Part shown: piece after piece, positions 61,859-64,000 of the stretch
Position numbering within the stretch: position 1 is the stretch's first letter
Layout: each line of letters starts with the position of its first letter
Source of the DNA: Apus apus
Lineage: Eukaryota; Chordata; Aves; Apodiformes; Apodidae
Assembly (NCBI RefSeq): GCF_020740795.1
Contig: NC_067282.1
Span: 171,584,274-171,648,273, forward strand
Length of the DNA: 64,000 bases
Reading direction: 5' to 3'
Program-made: the position numbers and the translations under genes
Notes under the pieces: generated by a model
What the model was told of the DNA's origin: nothing
What the model saw: only the letters and a program-made list of their open reading frames with translations
Databases searched by the model: none

Positions 61859-63290
61859 AATAAAACTTTAGTGTCATATGTTGTGTCTGAGTCCAGTTAT
61901 AAATAAAGACACGAGAGGGAAATATTTTGTGTAGTGAACCTGAACATTATGGCACTGGACAAATCTTGTTTTATATATCTGGCAGAAGTCCCTTCTCTTA
62001 CTCCAGAGCTTTGTTATGAAGTAGGGTGAATTTGCTTTTCTGTATTCAATCTTTTTTCTTCCCTAAATTGGATACTTTTGGTTGCTTCTCCTTCCCTGAG
62101 AAGATTTACTGGCTGGGCCAAACCTCCCTGATTTCTTCCACTTAATATACAGAATCACTAGGAGTTCTCCTTTGGCTGTTAAACAAAATCTATCAGTTAC
62201 CACCAGCAATTTTTCCTAGTTTTTGCAGCAGAAATGCTGAGTCCTTTCTCCTGAATATCTAGAGGACTATCATAGAAAACATAGCTCATTTCAGCGTAAA
62301 ATATTGAAGACGAATTTTGAGTAGCATGCCTAAGGCTGGGTGAGGACCTACTTGCACCATCTGGGAGCAAGCCAGGTTAGGGAACAAAACTTGTTAAGGG
62401 CAAAATTAAGGGCAGATTTGAAAGCAAGGCAATATGCACCAAGGCCCCTTGTGTGACTGTTGCAGCACCCAGTGCTACAGCTGAAGGCTGGGCTGCCTGT
62501 GCTCGAGGAGAGCTGGTTTCAGGCTGTCTGGTGGCTGTGGAAGTGCCTGTGCGACCAGTGCCAAGCACTCATCTGTTCTCCCCATGAACAATGTTCCCAG
62601 GCTCACCTGCTACATGCCCTTGAGCACATGGTTGCACACAGATAATGTGAGTGAGAAGCTGGGCAGGCTTGGCCTCGGGGGAGCTGCAGCTTGGGCAGGC
62701 ACAGCCATGACTCATCCCTCGAACTCCCCTTGCGCCATATCAACAAGCACTCTGTAGCCAGGCCATAGCTGGTCTCCTGGCAAACCTTCAACCACTTGGG
62801 AGCATTATGTCCAATGACAGCTATCTGAAAGCTACCTAATGAAAAAAATGCGTAGTCCCAGGGAGCAAACTGATTGATACATGCGTCACAGGACCATGCA
62901 TGCTCTGCCTCCAAAAGCACAGACCTCCGCATCCTGACCACCTCTGCATCCTGACCAAGCCCCACCAAGGGGATGCTTCCTCTCTGCATGGCACCACTCA
63001 GCTCTGACATCTGTGAGCAGGTGCCCACGACAAACTGGCTACCTAAAATACAGCAGTAATCAATTGTGAGCCACTGAGTGGCTAGAAAAGTCATATTGTC
63101 TAAAAATGTAAAGTGAAAGCATCCTTGCACCTCAGCAGGACCTCTAATGTAAAATGCTATCAGAATGCAAAGTATTATTCAAAGGGCAGCCAAGCATAAT
63201 TTCTGGTTTTCACAATCAAAAAAGAAAACCTTACTACCTGATTACATAAACTAGTAAGATGGCAGAGCTATTATTGCAACATGATAAACG

Positions 63291-63314
63291 TTATCAGTCA
63301 GTTTATCAGTCAGG
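63291..63314 (+). repeat. 12-base tandem duplication
   Basis: TTATCAGTCAG followed directly by TTTATCAGTCAG. Two near-perfect copies, consistent with replication slippage. No function apparent. Confidence 0.8.
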
Positions 63315-64000
63315 GCACAAGAGAGCAAATGGAAGACACTCATAAACAATTCCTCTTCCAATGATACCTGAGTCTTTCTGGTGACACCAACCGTTCAAGG
63401 AAAAGGCAGGTTTTGGCCTCCTAGCTTACAACATGGGCTCACCATAGGCAGCCTGAGGAGGAGTTAGGATCTTGTAGGCATTTTACTCACTGCAATTACT
63501 TTTCAAGTGTTAATCCATTCTGCTAATAAAATGTTTGCCAGCTGTGCAATACTTGAGCACTCGAAACACTTATTCATCGCCCATAGGTAAATTGCAAACT
63601 TGAACCTGGTGTGACACTTCTGAGGTCTAGTCACTCACTTCTTACCAATGGGCAGGCTTGTGGAAATGTGGACATCTGATGGTTTGGAAGAAACAGTGTC
63701 TGTATCTGAAATCACATTTTGGCAATTATGGCTTGAGCAGCCAAAAATTACCTCCCAGTAATTGTGAAAGGCAAAGATGTGGCCCTGAGCATGGTTCTGC
63801 AAAAAGGCATCTAGGAATGCAGCAGGATACAGTTTCATTCCAAAGTGTTCCTCACCATCTGTTAAGAGCTACATCTTAGAGAAGAAACAAGGCACTGCAG
63901 TACAAATACTTTTTATTTAGAAAAAGTTAGCTTAGGATCCAGAAAGGATTCGTATTTTGCCCCACAGACCTTTGTGCTTGTTTGTGTCTGGATGTGGCTG

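Larger units (their letters stand above)
58736..64000. other. Intergenic DNA to window end, no gene recognised
   Basis: About 5.3 kb of AT-rich DNA. It holds an A/C-rich simple tract (about 61771-61858) and an evenly AT-rich block with TAATTA-like motifs (61200-61560) that is a candidate conserved non-coding element. A 175-codon minus-strand frame (62603-63130) lacks any recognised domain. A 12-base tandem duplication lies at 63291-63314. No exon, LINE or RNA gene was identified. Confidence 0.5.

Noticed and set aside
1..64000. CRISPR arrays, operons, insertion sequences, tRNA or rRNA genes, retroviral LTR pairs
   Set aside because: No regularly spaced repeats, cloverleaf-like sequences, rRNA segments or long paired direct repeats were recognised; the window has vertebrate gene structure and LINE content.
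14741..64000. Expected syntenic neighbours of AVPR1A such as the first exon of PPM1H
   Set aside because: No stretch translating to recognisable PPM1H or other neighbour protein was found; probably beyond the window.

Overview
The window looks like a bird (or at least sauropsid) nuclear chromosome segment, mostly intergenic. Two things point there. There are at least seven CR1 LINE stretches, several ending in the family's ATTCTATG-type terminal repeat. The only recognisable protein-coding gene is a very GC-rich, single-intron vasotocin/vasopressin V1a-type receptor. I saw no prokaryotic, plasmid or viral gene organisation.

Layout. 1-10.8 kb: AT-rich intergenic DNA with a plus-strand CR1 (about 1048-1766) and a composite of two opposite-facing CR1 pieces (about 4923-5648). 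10.85-14.75 kb: AVPR1A (avian VT4-type receptor) on the plus strand, in a CpG island. It has exon 1 at 11330-12335, an intron of 1867 bp and exon 2 at 14203-14486, giving 429 residues. A short 3' untranslated region follows, with an AATAAA at 14714. 14.75-64 kb: long gene-poor DNA with CR1 remnants at about 27105-27213, 28267-28306, 36804-37080, 47380-48130 and 57656-58735. There is also an apparently much older CR1/L3-like LINE tail near 49960-50330, plus scattered A-, T- and short-motif simple repeats. No second gene could be supported.

The receptor is complete: seven membrane segments, DRY, CWxP, NPxxY, the conserved disulfide cysteines and the N-terminal agonist-binding Arg/Glu pair are all readable. 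Lineage features worth checking are His at the first-extracellular-loop position that is Tyr115 in rat V1a, a Gly/Ala/Arg low-complexity third intracellular loop, and loss of the second-extracellular-loop glycosylation sequon of mammalian V1a. Among repeats, the best is a 1.08 kb CR1 copy that still shows the FADD reverse-transcriptase motif. A second is a CR1-CR1 inverted junction at a CATG microhomology.

I did not find a clear new biological system. Everything beyond the receptor and the LINEs is offered as low-confidence leads. The flanking protein genes expected from vertebrate synteny (for example PPM1H) are not visible here.
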